DNA of 64,000 nucleotides from Arthrobacter sp. B3I4 (GTDB lineage Bacteria; Actinomycetota; Actinomycetes; Actinomycetales; Micrococcaceae): the NCBI RefSeq assembly GCF_030816855.1, contig NZ_JAUSYK010000001.1, positions 620,001 to 684,000 of the forward strand, given 5' to 3'. Shown here one piece after another: positions 47,170 to 56,399 of the stretch. A program made the position numbers and the translations under genes. Below the pieces are notes generated by a model, which made no database searches, had not been told where the DNA came from, and was given only the letters and a program-made list of their open reading frames with translations. The first letter of the stretch is position 1, and each line of letters opens with the position of its first letter.

Positions 47170-47199
47170 TTGACAGATTACTGCAAACGGTTGCAGGAT
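47170..47199 (+). promoter_or_regulatory. lacI-importer promoter with LacI-family operator
   Basis: TTGACA (47170-47175) and CAGGAT (47194-47199) are 18 bases apart. Between and into the -10 box lies the perfect palindrome TGCAAACGGTTGCA (47182-47195), the LacI/GalR-family consensus TGCAANCGNTTGCA. Bound repressor would block this promoter, so the regulator probably controls itself and the importer operon. Confidence 0.78.
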
Positions 47200-47250
47200 G
47201 TGACGTGCCGCACAAAGCGGCAGTTTAGCGAAATGTTAGGTGAAGTACGC

Positions 47251-48309
47251 ATGAAGGGTTCCATTACCGTCCGCGACGTGGCGAAGGCGCTGGGCGTGTC
47301 GCCGTCGACAGTGTCCCGGGCGCTGTCGGCCTCGGACCTGGTTGCCCCGCGCACCCGCCAGCAGATTATCGACAAGGCGCGGGAGCTGGGGTACGTCCCG
47401 AACAACGCCGCCCGCGGACTCGCCACCGGACGCAAGGGGACACTGGGCCTGGTGGTGCCGGATCTGGAGAACCCCTACTTCGCCTCGGTCACCAAGGGGG
47501 TCCAGGCCAGGGCACTCGCCGCCGGTTACTCCGTCTTTGTCGCCGATTCGGACGAGGACAGCCGCGTGGAGCGTGAGCTGGTGGGCAAGCTCAAGCCGCA
47601 GGTTGACGGACTCATTCTGTGCTCGTCCCGGATGCCCGACGCGGACCTCGCCTCACTCGTGGACGGAATCCCCGTGGTGCTGATCAACCGGCGCATGCAG
47701 GGCCTCCCGGATATCACCGTCAATGACCAGGAAATCGTCCGCCAGGCGCTGGAGCATCTGCATGCCTTGGGGCACCGGAAGGTGGGCTACGCCGGTGGCC
47801 CCACCGGCTCCTGGTCGGACCAGCAGCGCCGCCGGGGCATCGAACAGGCCGTCCCTGGCCTTCCCGGGCTTGAGGTGGTCTCCCTGGGGTCGTTCGCGCC
47901 GGTCTTCGGCGGCGGACAATCCGCCGCAGACCTCGCCTTCGCCGCCGGCCTCACCGCCGTCCTGGCCTACAACGACCTCGTGGCCCTGGGCGTCATCGCC
48001 CGGCTACATGCCCGGGGTATCAGTGTCCCGGAGGAGATGAGCGTGGTGGGCATCGACGACATCAACGCCGCGACCCTCGTCTCCCCCGCGCTGACCACCG
48101 TCCGGGCGCCCCTGCGCAGGGTGGGCAGCGCCGCCGTCGACCGTCTGGTGGACAGCCTTGACCCCCACTCCGTGCCCCGCACCGCCGAATACCTTCCCAT
48201 TGAGATCGTTGTCCGGCAGTCCACATCTGTAGTTCCGTCCGCTATCCGTGAGCGTCCGTCCGGCAACGTTGCCGAACGCAATGAAAGGAAATCCCATGCG
48301 AGCATCTAG
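47251..48309 (+). CDS. LacI-family transcriptional regulator of hexuronate genes
   Basis: 352 residues. The N-terminal DNA-binding helix-turn-helix is TVRDVAKALGVSPSTVSRALSA (about 5-26), with the hinge region RELGYVPNNAARGLATGR. A periplasmic-binding-protein-like sensor domain follows (LGLVVPDLENPYFASV...; GYAGGPTGSWSDQQRRRG; VVGIDDINAATLVSPALTTV). Start at ATG 47251 after TTAGGTGA. It overlaps the binding-protein gene by 14 bases, so regulator and importer are cotranscribed. The inducer is probably a uronate or a pathway intermediate; this comes from context. Confidence 0.92.
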   Translation: MKGSITVRDVAKALGVSPSTVSRALSASDLVAPRTRQQIIDKARELGYVPNNAARGLATGRKGTLGLVVPDLENPYFASVTKGVQARALAAGYSVFVADSDEDSRVERELVGKLKPQVDGLILCSSRMPDADLASLVDGIPVVLINRRMQGLPDITVNDQEIVRQALEHLHALGHRKVGYAGGPTGSWSDQQRRRGIEQAVPGLPGLEVVSLGSFAPVFGGGQSAADLAFAAGLTAVLAYNDLVALGVIARLHARGISVPEEMSVVGIDDINAATLVSPALTTVRAPLRRVGSAAVDRLVDSLDPHSVPRTAEYLPIEIVVRQSTSVVPSAIRERPSGNVAERNERKSHASI

Positions 48310-49523
48310 AAGAGTCCAGTGGGCTGCAACCCTCGGCGTGGCCGGGCTGCTGGCCACGGGTTGCGGCGCCCCCGGGAGCGACAACGCCTCCGCCACGTCG
48401 CTGTCCGCGGGCAGCGTGCCGGAGAAGCCTTCCAAGGCCGTCACCCTGAACATCCTCGACGTCGCCGGAAACAAGCAGCTGACCGGTGCCATCTTCGACC
48501 AGTTCGCCAAGGACCACCCGGACATCATCTCCTCCGTCACCTGGGAGACCGCCGGCGCCCCGGACATGGCCGGCAAGGTCAAGGCACAGCAGCAGGCCGG
48601 GAACCTGAAGATCGACCTGGTCCTGACCGGCACCGACGGCCTGGCTGCAGGCATCAGCGAGAGCTTGTTCGCGCCGGTGGCAAAGGATTACAAGGACCGG
48701 CTGGGGAACATGGCCAACTACCAGGAGCCCGCGGCGGCGATGCAGAAGCTGGCCGAGGACCAGGCCGTGGAGCTGACCTACTACCCCTCGGGACCGCTGC
48801 TTGAATACAACCCGGACAAGGTCCCCAACCCGCCCACCACTGCGGAGGAGCTCCTGGCCTGGGCCAAGGACCACCCGGGCCGCTTCGGCTACGCCCGCCC
48901 GGCCAACTCCGGGCCCGGCCGCACATTCCTCATGGGCCTGCCCTACATCCTGGGCGACTCCGATCCGAAGGACCCGGTGAACGGCTGGGAGCAAGACCTG
49001 GGATTACCTCAAGCAGCTTAACCAGACCGTCTCCTCCTACCCGACCGGCACGGGCGTGACCATGAACAACCTGAAGAACGGCACCTGGGACATGGCCCTG
49101 ACCACCACGGGCTGGGACATCAACCCCCGCGCCCTGGGCCAGGTTCCGGAGAACTTCAAGACGCAGGCGCTCAAAAACTTCACCTGGGTCACGGACGCGC
49201 AGTACGCCGCCGTCCCCAAGGGTGTCTCCGCTGACAAGATGGCGGCCATCCTGCAGGTGCTGCAGTACGCACTGACCCCGGAGCAGCAGGCCAAGACCTT
49301 CGACACCGGCTACTTCTACCCCGGCCCGGCCATCAAGGACGTCACCGTCGACCTCGCTCCGCAGGCCAGCAAGGACGTCATCGCCAAGTTCGGCCGCCCC
49401 GAATACGACGCCCTCATCAAGGACAACCCCAAGGCCACGCCGATCGACGCCGCCGCCCTGGTCAAGGCTTTCGACACCTGGGACACGCAGGTGGCCACCG
49501 GAAAGGTTGAGCAAAAGAAATGA
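48296..49523 (+). pseudogene. ABC importer substrate-binding lipoprotein, single-base frameshift
   Basis: A family 1 extracellular solute-binding protein. The N-terminus has a signal with lipobox ATGC (Cys23), then LNILDVAGNKQLTGAIFDQF. At 48991-48994 the sequence GAGCAAGACC carries one base too many. Before it the frame reads to NGWEQ and then to a stop near 49021; after it the +1 frame reads TWDYLKQLNQTVSSYPTGTG to the natural stop at 49523. Total length 1228, a multiple of three plus one. The stop overlaps the ATPase gene start (ATGA). It should deliver a uronate or oligouronide to the permeases. As written, only the N-terminal half would be made. Confidence 0.86.
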
Positions 49524-50653
49524 GCATCCACGCCACGAGTTTTGAAACCCTCGAGCTGGACAATGTGGCCCGCTCCTTCGGCGGGCAGAATGCCCTCCGG
49601 AACCTCAACCTCTCGATCCGCAGCGGCGAGTTCATCGCACTGCTCGGACCTTCCGGCTGCGGCAAGTCCACCGCCCTGAACTGCCTGGCCGGCCTGCTGC
49701 CCCTGACCGGGGGCCGCATCCTGATGGACGGCAAGCAGATTGACCAGCTGCCGCCCGAGAAGCGCGGCTTCGGCATGGTCTTCCAGAACTACGCCCTCTT
49801 CCCGCACCTCAGCGTGGAAAAGAACATCGCGTTCGGCCTGGAAATGCGCAACGTGCCCAAGGCGGAGATCAAGAAGCGTGTCGCCGAGGCCATCGAGCTG
49901 GTCCAGCTTGGTCCGCACGCCTCCAAGCTGCCGGGGCAGATGTCCGGCGGCCAGCAGCAGCGGGTGGCGATCGCCCGCGCCGTGGTGCTGCGTCCGCCGC
50001 TGGTCCTCATGGACGAGCCGCTGTCCAACCTGGACGCAAAGCTGCGCCTGGAGATGCGCACCGAGATCCGCCGGCTGCACCAGTCGCTGGGTCTCACCAC
50101 GCTCTACGTGACGCACGACCAGGAGGAAGCCCTGTCCCTGGCTGACCGGCTTGTGGTGCTGCGCCTCGGCGAGGTGCAGCAGGTGGGCACCCCGCAGGAG
50201 CTCCATGAACACCCGGCCAACTGGCACGTCGCGGACTTCATGGGCTACCGCAACCTGCTCGAAGGCGTCGTGGAGCGGGCCCACGGCGGGGCCGTGACCG
50301 TCTCGGTCCTCGGTACCACCGTAACCGGCTCGTCCAAGGAAGCGCTCCGGGCCGGCGACGCCGTCAAGATCGGCCTGCGACCGGAAGACTTCGACATCGC
50401 CCCGGCAGGCTCGGCTCCCGCCGGCCTGGCCAGCATCGACGCCATGGTCGAAGTGGTCGAATACCAGGGCCGCGAGTTCGCCGTGGAGGCCAGGTCCGAC
50501 GCCGGGAAGCCGCTGCACGTGCGCACGCACCGCCACGTGGAGCCCGGCCAGCGGGTCACCCTGACGGCGTCGCAGGACCGTGTGCTGGTCTTCCCCGCCG
50601 AGCTGGCGCCGCCGGTAAAATCCGCTCCCGAGTTTGAGGCGGCGGCGCTGTGA
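49520..50653 (+). CDS. ABC importer ATPase subunit
   Basis: 377 residues. Walker A GPSGCGKST, signature MSGGQQQRVAIARA, Walker B VLMDEPLSNLD and the switch His in YVTHDQEEA are all present. A C-terminal TOBE regulatory domain (about 270-360) includes VKIGLRPEDFDI. This is the MalK/PotA/UgpC type that energises importers for sugars and polyamines. It overlaps its neighbours by four bases on both sides. The substrate is inferred from the surrounding hexuronate genes. Confidence 0.93.
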   Translation: MSIHATSFETLELDNVARSFGGQNALRNLNLSIRSGEFIALLGPSGCGKSTALNCLAGLLPLTGGRILMDGKQIDQLPPEKRGFGMVFQNYALFPHLSVEKNIAFGLEMRNVPKAEIKKRVAEAIELVQLGPHASKLPGQMSGGQQQRVAIARAVVLRPPLVLMDEPLSNLDAKLRLEMRTEIRRLHQSLGLTTLYVTHDQEEALSLADRLVVLRLGEVQQVGTPQELHEHPANWHVADFMGYRNLLEGVVERAHGGAVTVSVLGTTVTGSSKEALRAGDAVKIGLRPEDFDIAPAGSAPAGLASIDAMVEVVEYQGREFAVEARSDAGKPLHVRTHRHVEPGQRVTLTASQDRVLVFPAELAPPVKSAPEFEAAAL

Positions 50654-51573
50654 CAGTCACCGGGCAGCGCCCGGCCCGGGGGAAGCAGGACGCCGCCAAT
50701 CGTCCCGCACTGTCCCACCGGCTGGCCGAACGCGGAATCGACAAGCTCCTTCTCCTGCTGGTCCCGGCGTTGCTGTTCGCCCTGGTGCTGTTCGTGTATC
50801 CGTTCGTTTACGGCCTGGGCCTGTCCTTCCAGCCCAAGACCGGCGGGCTTTTCGGCGCGTACGTGAAGTTCTTCACGGACCCTTCGGTCAGGGGCATGGA
50901 CTCGATCTGGGTCACGCTGCAATTGGCGCTCCCGGCGGCCCTGCTGAACGTCCTGGTCTCGGTTCCCCTCGCGTATAAGATGCGCGGGAAGTTCCGCGGC
51001 AAGCGGGCCCTGACCACCGTCCTGGTCATCCCGATCACGCTCGGGACCGTTCTCACGGCCGAGGGCCTGCTGAACTTCTTCGGCCAGCGTGGCTGGCTGA
51101 ACCGGTTCCTGGGCGTCCTGGGTTTTGAGCCCCTCCAGCTGGTCCAGAACTACTGGGGCGTGCTCTGGTCGCTGATCATCTCGGGGTTCCCCTTCGCGTT
51201 CCTGCTGATCCTGTCCTACCTCTCCGGCATCGATCCGTCGCTGGAGGCGGCCGCCCGGACCCTGGGCGCGGACTGGAAGCAGCGTTTCCGCCGGATCACC
51301 CTCCCGCTGCTGGCGCCCGGCCTGGCCATCACCTTTTGCCTGACCTTCGTCCTGGCCTTCAGCGTCTTCCCGTCGGCCATCCTGGTCGGTGATCCGTCCG
51401 GGTCCACGCGCGTGATCGCCTACGTCGCGTACAACGCCTGGGGCCAGCAGTTCGACTACCCGCTCGCATCCGCCGCGGCCATCATCATGGGCGTCGTGGA
51501 ACTGATCGTCATCATCCTGGTGCTGATCTGGCGCTCCCGCATGTACAAAGGATCCACCGGAGGTAAGGGCTAA
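50650..51573 (+). CDS. ABC importer permease 1 (PotB-like)
   Basis: 307 residues, six hydrophobic helices. The EAA loop that contacts the ATPase is LEAAARTLGADWKQRFRRI followed by LPLLAPG. The GTG start overlaps the ATPase stop as GTGA; the stop overlaps the next ATG by one base. Sequence type is closer to the spermidine/iron permease group (PotB/FbpB) than to the usual sugar permeases, an unusual choice for a uronate importer. Confidence 0.9.
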   Translation: MTVTGQRPARGKQDAANRPALSHRLAERGIDKLLLLLVPALLFALVLFVYPFVYGLGLSFQPKTGGLFGAYVKFFTDPSVRGMDSIWVTLQLALPAALLNVLVSVPLAYKMRGKFRGKRALTTVLVIPITLGTVLTAEGLLNFFGQRGWLNRFLGVLGFEPLQLVQNYWGVLWSLIISGFPFAFLLILSYLSGIDPSLEAAARTLGADWKQRFRRITLPLLAPGLAITFCLTFVLAFSVFPSAILVGDPSGSTRVIAYVAYNAWGQQFDYPLASAAAIIMGVVELIVIILVLIWRSRMYKGSTGGKG

Positions 51574-52451
51574 TGAGCGTTGCACTGAAACCGAAAACGG
51601 CCGCCACCCCGCGGGCCGCCAAGCGGCCCCTGGCGTCCTCCCCGGGCACGTTCCTGATCTGGGGAAGCATGGCTGTGTTCCTGCTGCTGCTCCTGGGCGT
51701 CGTCTCCTCCGTGGTGGTCAACTCCTTCGCCAAGGAATGGTTCGACACCTGGCTGCCCTCCGGCTACACCCCGGCCTGGTACGCGGACGCGTGGAAGGAG
51801 TACGACCTCTCCCAGGTCATCGGCACCACGCTGACGGTGTCCGTCGCCGTCGTCGGCATCTCCGTCCTGATCGGAGCACCTGCCTCCTACGTGCTGGCCC
51901 GCCGGAGCTTTCCGGGCAAGAGCCTCCTGATGCTCGTCTTCCTGCTCCCCATCATGATGCCGCCCATCACCTACGGCATCCCGCTGGCGACGCTGCTGAC
52001 GTACTACCACCTCGCCCCGGGCCTGACCGGGGTAATCCTGGCCAACCTGGTCCCCTCCATCCCGTTCGTCATCCTGACCATGACGCCGTTCATCGAGCAG
52101 ATCAACCCGTCAATCGAGTCGGCGGCGCGGATGTGCGGCGCCAACATGCTGCGGCTCTTCACCAGGATCCTCGCACCGCTCCTGGTGCCGGGCATCCTCG
52201 CGGCCGCCGTCCTGGTGCTGGTCCGCACCGTGGGCATGTTCGAACTGACCTTCCTGACCTCGGATTCGACGTCGGACACCCTCGTCGTTGCCTTGTTCAC
52301 GGCCATGACCGGTGCCGGCATCCGCGCCCAGCAGTCGGTGGACGCGATGGCCGTGGTCTACATGCTCATGATGATGGTCCTGCTGGTCGTGGCCCTCCGG
52401 TTCGTCAATCCCACCCAGCTTGTTTCGCAGGTCCGGGAAGAGACCGACTGA
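51573..52451 (+). CDS. ABC importer permease 2 (PotC-like)
   Basis: 292 residues, six helices. The EAA loop is IESAARMCGANMLRLFTRI followed by LAPLLVPG. It starts on the last base of the preceding stop codon (TAATG). It pairs with permease 1 to form the membrane channel. A 42-base gap separates it from the reductase gene, which is likely in the same transcript. Confidence 0.9.
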   Translation: MSVALKPKTAATPRAAKRPLASSPGTFLIWGSMAVFLLLLLGVVSSVVVNSFAKEWFDTWLPSGYTPAWYADAWKEYDLSQVIGTTLTVSVAVVGISVLIGAPASYVLARRSFPGKSLLMLVFLLPIMMPPITYGIPLATLLTYYHLAPGLTGVILANLVPSIPFVILTMTPFIEQINPSIESAARMCGANMLRLFTRILAPLLVPGILAAAVLVLVRTVGMFELTFLTSDSTSDTLVVALFTAMTGAGIRAQQSVDAMAVVYMLMMMVLLVVALRFVNPTQLVSQVREETD

Positions 52452-52493
52452 CCAGTAACCCGTCCGCGCCCTCCTCCCCCGGCTGAAAGGCCC

Positions 52494-53996
52494 ATGATGT
52501 CTGCAATTACCCTCACGGACCGCCTGTCGCTGGCCACCTTGGCTCCGGCGGCGGAACGCCCCGGCGTCTCCGGCCCTGCCGTGAATCCCCGCGCGCTCAG
52601 CACCGGGATGGTCCACTTCGGCGTCGGCGCGTTCCACCGCGCGCACCAGGCTGTCTATACCGAGGACGCCGCGGCGGCCTCAGGCGACACCCGGTGGGGC
52701 ATCCTTGGCGTCACCGGCCGTTCCGCGAAGGTTGCGGAACAGCTCGGCCCTCAGGACGGCCTTTATTCAGTGCTGACGAAGGCCAGGGACGCCACGTCGC
52801 TGCGCGTCATGGGGTCGCTACGTAAAGTGGCGTTCCCGGGAGTCGATTCCGAGGAAGTGCTGCGGACGCTGGCTGCCGAGACAGTGCACCTAGCGTCTCT
52901 GACCATCACCGAGAAGGGCTATCCTCGGACCCCTCAGGGCTCGCTGGATCTGGCCAGCCCGGCGGTGGCCGCCGATGTTGTAGCGCTCAAGGCCGAGCTG
53001 TCGGGCGGCGGCTTCGCCGGCGCTGCCCGGACCCCCCTCGGCCTACTGGCGCGTGGCCTGGCTCGGCGCCACGCCACCTCCGGCGCCCCGTTCGCGGTGG
53101 TGTGCTGTGACAACCTGATGTCCAACGGCAGCGTTACCCGCGGCCTGGTGCTCGCCCTGGCGGAAGCGGCCGGGGCCGGACAGATGCTCGAGTGGCTGGA
53201 CACCGCCGTCACGTTCCCCTCCACCATGGTGGACCGGATCGTGCCGGCGACAACCGAGGCAAACCGCCGGGAAGCCGAAGGGATGCTGGGGCTCCGGGAT
53301 GAAGCTCTGGTGGTTGCAGAGCCGTTTGGCCAGTGGATCATCGAAGATAATTTCAAGGTCCCCCGGCCGGCATGGGATCGCGCCGGAGCCGTCGTGACCG
53401 CCGATGTCGGTGTCTTCGAGGTCGCCAAGCTGCGGATGCTTAACGCCACCCACTCCCTGCTGGCCTATCTGGGTGCCCTGCGCGGGTACCGGACGATCGC
53501 TGAGGCCGTGTCCGCCGAGGGACTGGCCGAGGAGGCGCGCCGGCTGCAGCGCAATGACATTATCCCCACCTTGACCGCCCCGCCCCGCACCGATCTGGCG
53601 GACTACGGCGAGTCAATCCTGGAGCGTTTCGCCAATCCAAACCTCGGGCACACCACCATCCAGGTGGCTATGGACGGGTCGCAGAAGCTGCCGGTGCGGA
53701 TTCTCGGAACGGTTATCGACCGCTTGGCCGCGGGGGAAGTTCCGCAGTCCGGCGCCCTGCTGGTTGCCGCCTGGATGGTATTTGTCTACCGCGGACGGGA
53801 CGTCAATGGCCGGCCCCTGGTTTTGGACGACCCCGTTGCGGACATGCTCCGCGCAGCCGCGGCCGGCTCCGAGGCCGGACTTGCTGACCGGCTCCTGGCC
53901 GTCCGGGAGATCTTTCCTGCAGAGCTTGCCGACCACCCGGAGTTCCGGGCGGCGGTGGCTGAGGCGGTCCGGCAGCTGCTGTCCGAGGTGCCGTAA
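52494..53996 (+). CDS. uxuB: Mannitol-dehydrogenase-family hexuronate reductase (fructuronate reductase)
   Basis: 500 residues, long-chain polyol dehydrogenase family. The N-terminal Rossmann-type region holds VHFGVGAFHRAHQAVYTED and later TITEKGY; the catalytic lysine region is KLRMLNATHSLLAYLG. It reduces fructuronate to mannonate with NAD(P)H. Because no uxaB is present, it may also reduce tagaturonate to altronate, giving substrate to UxaA; this is inference. ATGATG offers two start codons (52494, 52497) after AAAGG. Confidence 0.88.
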   Translation: MMSAITLTDRLSLATLAPAAERPGVSGPAVNPRALSTGMVHFGVGAFHRAHQAVYTEDAAAASGDTRWGILGVTGRSAKVAEQLGPQDGLYSVLTKARDATSLRVMGSLRKVAFPGVDSEEVLRTLAAETVHLASLTITEKGYPRTPQGSLDLASPAVAADVVALKAELSGGGFAGAARTPLGLLARGLARRHATSGAPFAVVCCDNLMSNGSVTRGLVLALAEAAGAGQMLEWLDTAVTFPSTMVDRIVPATTEANRREAEGMLGLRDEALVVAEPFGQWIIEDNFKVPRPAWDRAGAVVTADVGVFEVAKLRMLNATHSLLAYLGALRGYRTIAEAVSAEGLAEEARRLQRNDIIPTLTAPPRTDLADYGESILERFANPNLGHTTIQVAMDGSQKLPVRILGTVIDRLAAGEVPQSGALLVAAWMVFVYRGRDVNGRPLVLDDPVADMLRAAAAGSEAGLADRLLAVREIFPAELADHPEFRAAVAEAVRQLLSEVP

Positions 53997-54023
53997 ACCG
54001 GGAGGCCGAGGTTCCCCTTTTGT

Positions 54024-54087
54024 CCGTGCCCTTTTACGGAACCCTTTAGCCGTGCCCTTTGCGGAACCCTTTAGCGGCGCCCTCTAG
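54024..54087. repeat. Tandem repeats at the 3' end of the DUF4190 gene
   Basis: CCGTGCCCTTT(T)(A/G)CGGAACCCTTTAG occurs at 54024-54049 and 54050-54074, with a shortened copy at 54075-54087 that includes the stop codon of the minus-strand gene (54084-54086). It fills the space between two convergent genes. Confidence 0.8.
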
Positions 54088-54572
54088 CGGGTGACGAACT
54101 CCGCGTTGGAGAAGGCCACGCCGAGCACGACCATCACCAGCACCGTGATGGCGATCGCGACGTAGCCAAGAACCAGGCCGGCGATGGCGAGGCCCTTGCC
54201 GCCCGGTTCGCGTTGCAGGGCCAGGTGGCCGAGGACGACGGCGGCCAGCTGTGGAAGAACGAAGAAACCAAACCCCATGAAGGCCGCGATGCCGCAGCAC
54301 AGGCTCGCGATACTCAGGGCCCTTGGCACCGGCGGGGCGGCGTAATACTGGGGCTGGCCGTAGCCGTTTAGGTACGGGCTGGGCTGCGGGGGCCCATAAG
54401 CGCCATAGCCGCCGCCCGGCTGCCCGGGCGGGCCGAGGTGCGGGGCGGAGGGCGGCATCGGCGGGATGTGGCTGTCGGGCCGACCCGATGGCTTGAATAC
54501 CGGCGCCGGGTTCCACTGCGGCTGGTAACCGCGGTGCGACTCGTCCTCCCCGTACCTGTCCTGCTCGGTCAT
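54084..54572 (-). CDS. DUF4190 membrane protein
   Basis: About 162 residues. The N-terminal half is polar and rich in Pro, Gly, Tyr and Gln ([32 protein letters not shown]), a likely disordered cytoplasmic segment. Two hydrophobic helices follow (about 95-125 and 140-160; [14 protein letters not shown], then [21 protein letters not shown]). I use ATG 54572, six bases after AAGGGGG; ATG 54578 touches that motif directly. Function unknown; such proteins are common in actinobacteria. Confidence 0.82.
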   Translation of the reverse strand: MTEQDRYGEDESHRGYQPQWNPAPVFKPSGRPDSHIPPMPPSAPHLGPPGQPGGGYGAYGPPQPSPYLNGYGQPQYYAAPPVPRALSIASLCCGIAAFMGFGFFVLPQLAAVVLGHLALQREPGGKGLAIAGLVLGYVAIAITVLVMVVLGVAFSNAEFVTR

Positions 54573-54703
54573 CGACATCCCCCTTACGTGTGTCCGTCCA
54601 GCGTACCGCCGGGGCGTTTTCCTGTCCGGACGTCGGACGTCACCCCAGCTTCGATTCCGGCCCAATCATGTCACCGGGCCGCGTCGTCTGGCATGCTGGA
54701 GCC

Positions 54704-56365
54704 ATGGCTAGCCGCGCGGGCACAGTTGCCCAACCCCAAGACCTTGTTGATCTCACTGCGCTCCTGGACGCGTACTACGACGTTACGCCGGATTTGAACG
54801 ACCCCGGCCAGCGGGTGGTGTTCGGCACTTCCGGGCACCGGGGCTCCAGCCTTAAAGCGTCGTTCAATGAGCCGCATATCCTTGCCATCACCCAAGCGAT
54901 TGTGGAGTACCGCCGGGGCCAGGGCATTACCGGACCGCTGTATCTGGCCAAAGACACACACGCGCTGAGCGAACCGGCCCAGAACTCTGCCCTGGAGGTC
55001 CTGGCAGCCAATGGCGTCCACGTGCTGATCGATGCCCGCCACGGCTACACGCCAACCCCGGCCCTGAGCCACGCAATCCTGACCCACAACAACAACTCCC
55101 CTGCCGGTGCGCCGCAGGCCGACGGCATCGTGGTGACACCCAGCCACAACCCGCCCGGCGACGGCGGTTTCAAGTACAACCCGCCGCACGGCGGCCCGGC
55201 CGACAGCGACGCCACCGGCTGGATCGCCAACCGCGCCAATGAACTCCTCGAGAACGCGCTGCGCGGAGTCAAGCGGGTTCCCATCGCTGATGCCCTGGCC
55301 GCGGACAGCACCGGGAAGTTCGACTTCCTGTCCAGCTACGTTGATGACCTGCCCTCCGTGCTGGACCTCGACGCCATCCGCGACGCGGGCGTCCGCATCG
55401 GCGCTGATCCCATGGGCGGCGCCTCCGTGGACTACTGGGGCGAAATCGGCGAGCGCCACCACCTCAACCTCACGGTGGTGAACCCGACCGTGGACCCGCA
55501 GTGGGCCTTCATGACGCTGGACTGGGACGAGAAGATCCGGATGGACTGCTCCTCGCCGTCCGCGATGGCCTCGCTGATCAGCCGGATGGCCGCCGGGGCG
55601 GACGGGTCCGCACCGTTTGATGTTGCCACCGGGAACGACGCCGACGCCGACCGGCACGGGATCGTTACGCCGGACGGCGGTCTGATGAACCCAAACCACT
55701 ACCTCGCCGTCGCCATTGATTACCTTTACCGGAACCGCAGCGGGTGGAACCCCCAGTCGGTGGTCGGCAAGACCCTGGTGTCCTCGTCGATCATTGACCG
55801 GGTGGCCGACAGCCTGGGCCGCAAACTTGTTGAGGTCCCGGTGGGCTTCAAATGGTTCGTTCCCGGTCTGCTGTCCGGGGAGGGCGCGTTTGGTGGCGAG
55901 GAATCCGCCGGTGCTTCCTTCAACAAAAAAGACGGCAGCGTCTGGACCACGGACAAGGACGGTATCCTGCTGGCATTGCTGGCCTCGGAAATCACGGCCG
56001 TCACCGGCAAGTCCCCCTCGCAGCTGTACAAGGGCCTGACCGACAAGTTCGGCGACCCCGTCTACGCGCGTATCGACGCCGCCGCGACGCGAGAACAGAA
56101 GTCCGCTCTGGCCAAGCTGTCGCCGTCGGACGTTACCGCGACCGAACTGGCCGGCGAAACGATCACCGCCAAGCTGACCGAGGCGCCGGGCAACGGCGCG
56201 GCCATCGGCGGCCTCAAAGTGGTGACGGAGAGCGCCTGGTTCGCGGCCCGCCCGTCCGGCACGGAGGATGTCTACAAGATTTATGCCGAGTCATTCAAGG
56301 GCGAGGAGCACCTCAAGCAGGTGCAGGCCGAGGCCAAAGCCCTGGTCGACGGAGTCATTTCGTAG
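54704..56365 (+). CDS. pgm: Phosphoglucomutase (alpha-D-glucose phosphate-specific)
   Basis: 553 residues. It interconverts glucose 1- and 6-phosphate. Four domain marks are present: [13 protein letters not shown], the phosphoserine loop [13 protein letters not shown], the metal loop [12 protein letters not shown] and the sugar-binding [10 protein letters not shown]; the phosphate-binding [13 protein letters not shown] closes the protein. The ATG at 54704 follows GGAG closely. The open frame upstream lacks family similarity. Confidence 0.95.
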   Translation: MASRAGTVAQPQDLVDLTALLDAYYDVTPDLNDPGQRVVFGTSGHRGSSLKASFNEPHILAITQAIVEYRRGQGITGPLYLAKDTHALSEPAQNSALEVLAANGVHVLIDARHGYTPTPALSHAILTHNNNSPAGAPQADGIVVTPSHNPPGDGGFKYNPPHGGPADSDATGWIANRANELLENALRGVKRVPIADALAADSTGKFDFLSSYVDDLPSVLDLDAIRDAGVRIGADPMGGASVDYWGEIGERHHLNLTVVNPTVDPQWAFMTLDWDEKIRMDCSSPSAMASLISRMAAGADGSAPFDVATGNDADADRHGIVTPDGGLMNPNHYLAVAIDYLYRNRSGWNPQSVVGKTLVSSSIIDRVADSLGRKLVEVPVGFKWFVPGLLSGEGAFGGEESAGASFNKKDGSVWTTDKDGILLALLASEITAVTGKSPSQLYKGLTDKFGDPVYARIDAAATREQKSALAKLSPSDVTATELAGETITAKLTEAPGNGAAIGGLKVVTESAWFAARPSGTEDVYKIYAESFKGEEHLKQVQAEAKALVDGVIS

Positions 56366-56399
56366 CCGCCCAGGCGGTTGTAGCCGCTCAGGCTGTTTG
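56363..56399. repeat. Tandem duplication at the pgm stop codon
   Basis: TAGCCGCCCAGGCGGTTG (56363-56380, starting with the pgm stop codon) is followed by TAGCCGCTCAGGCTGTTTG (56381-56399). The second copy runs into the 3' end of the convergent diguanylate cyclase gene. Confidence 0.75.
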
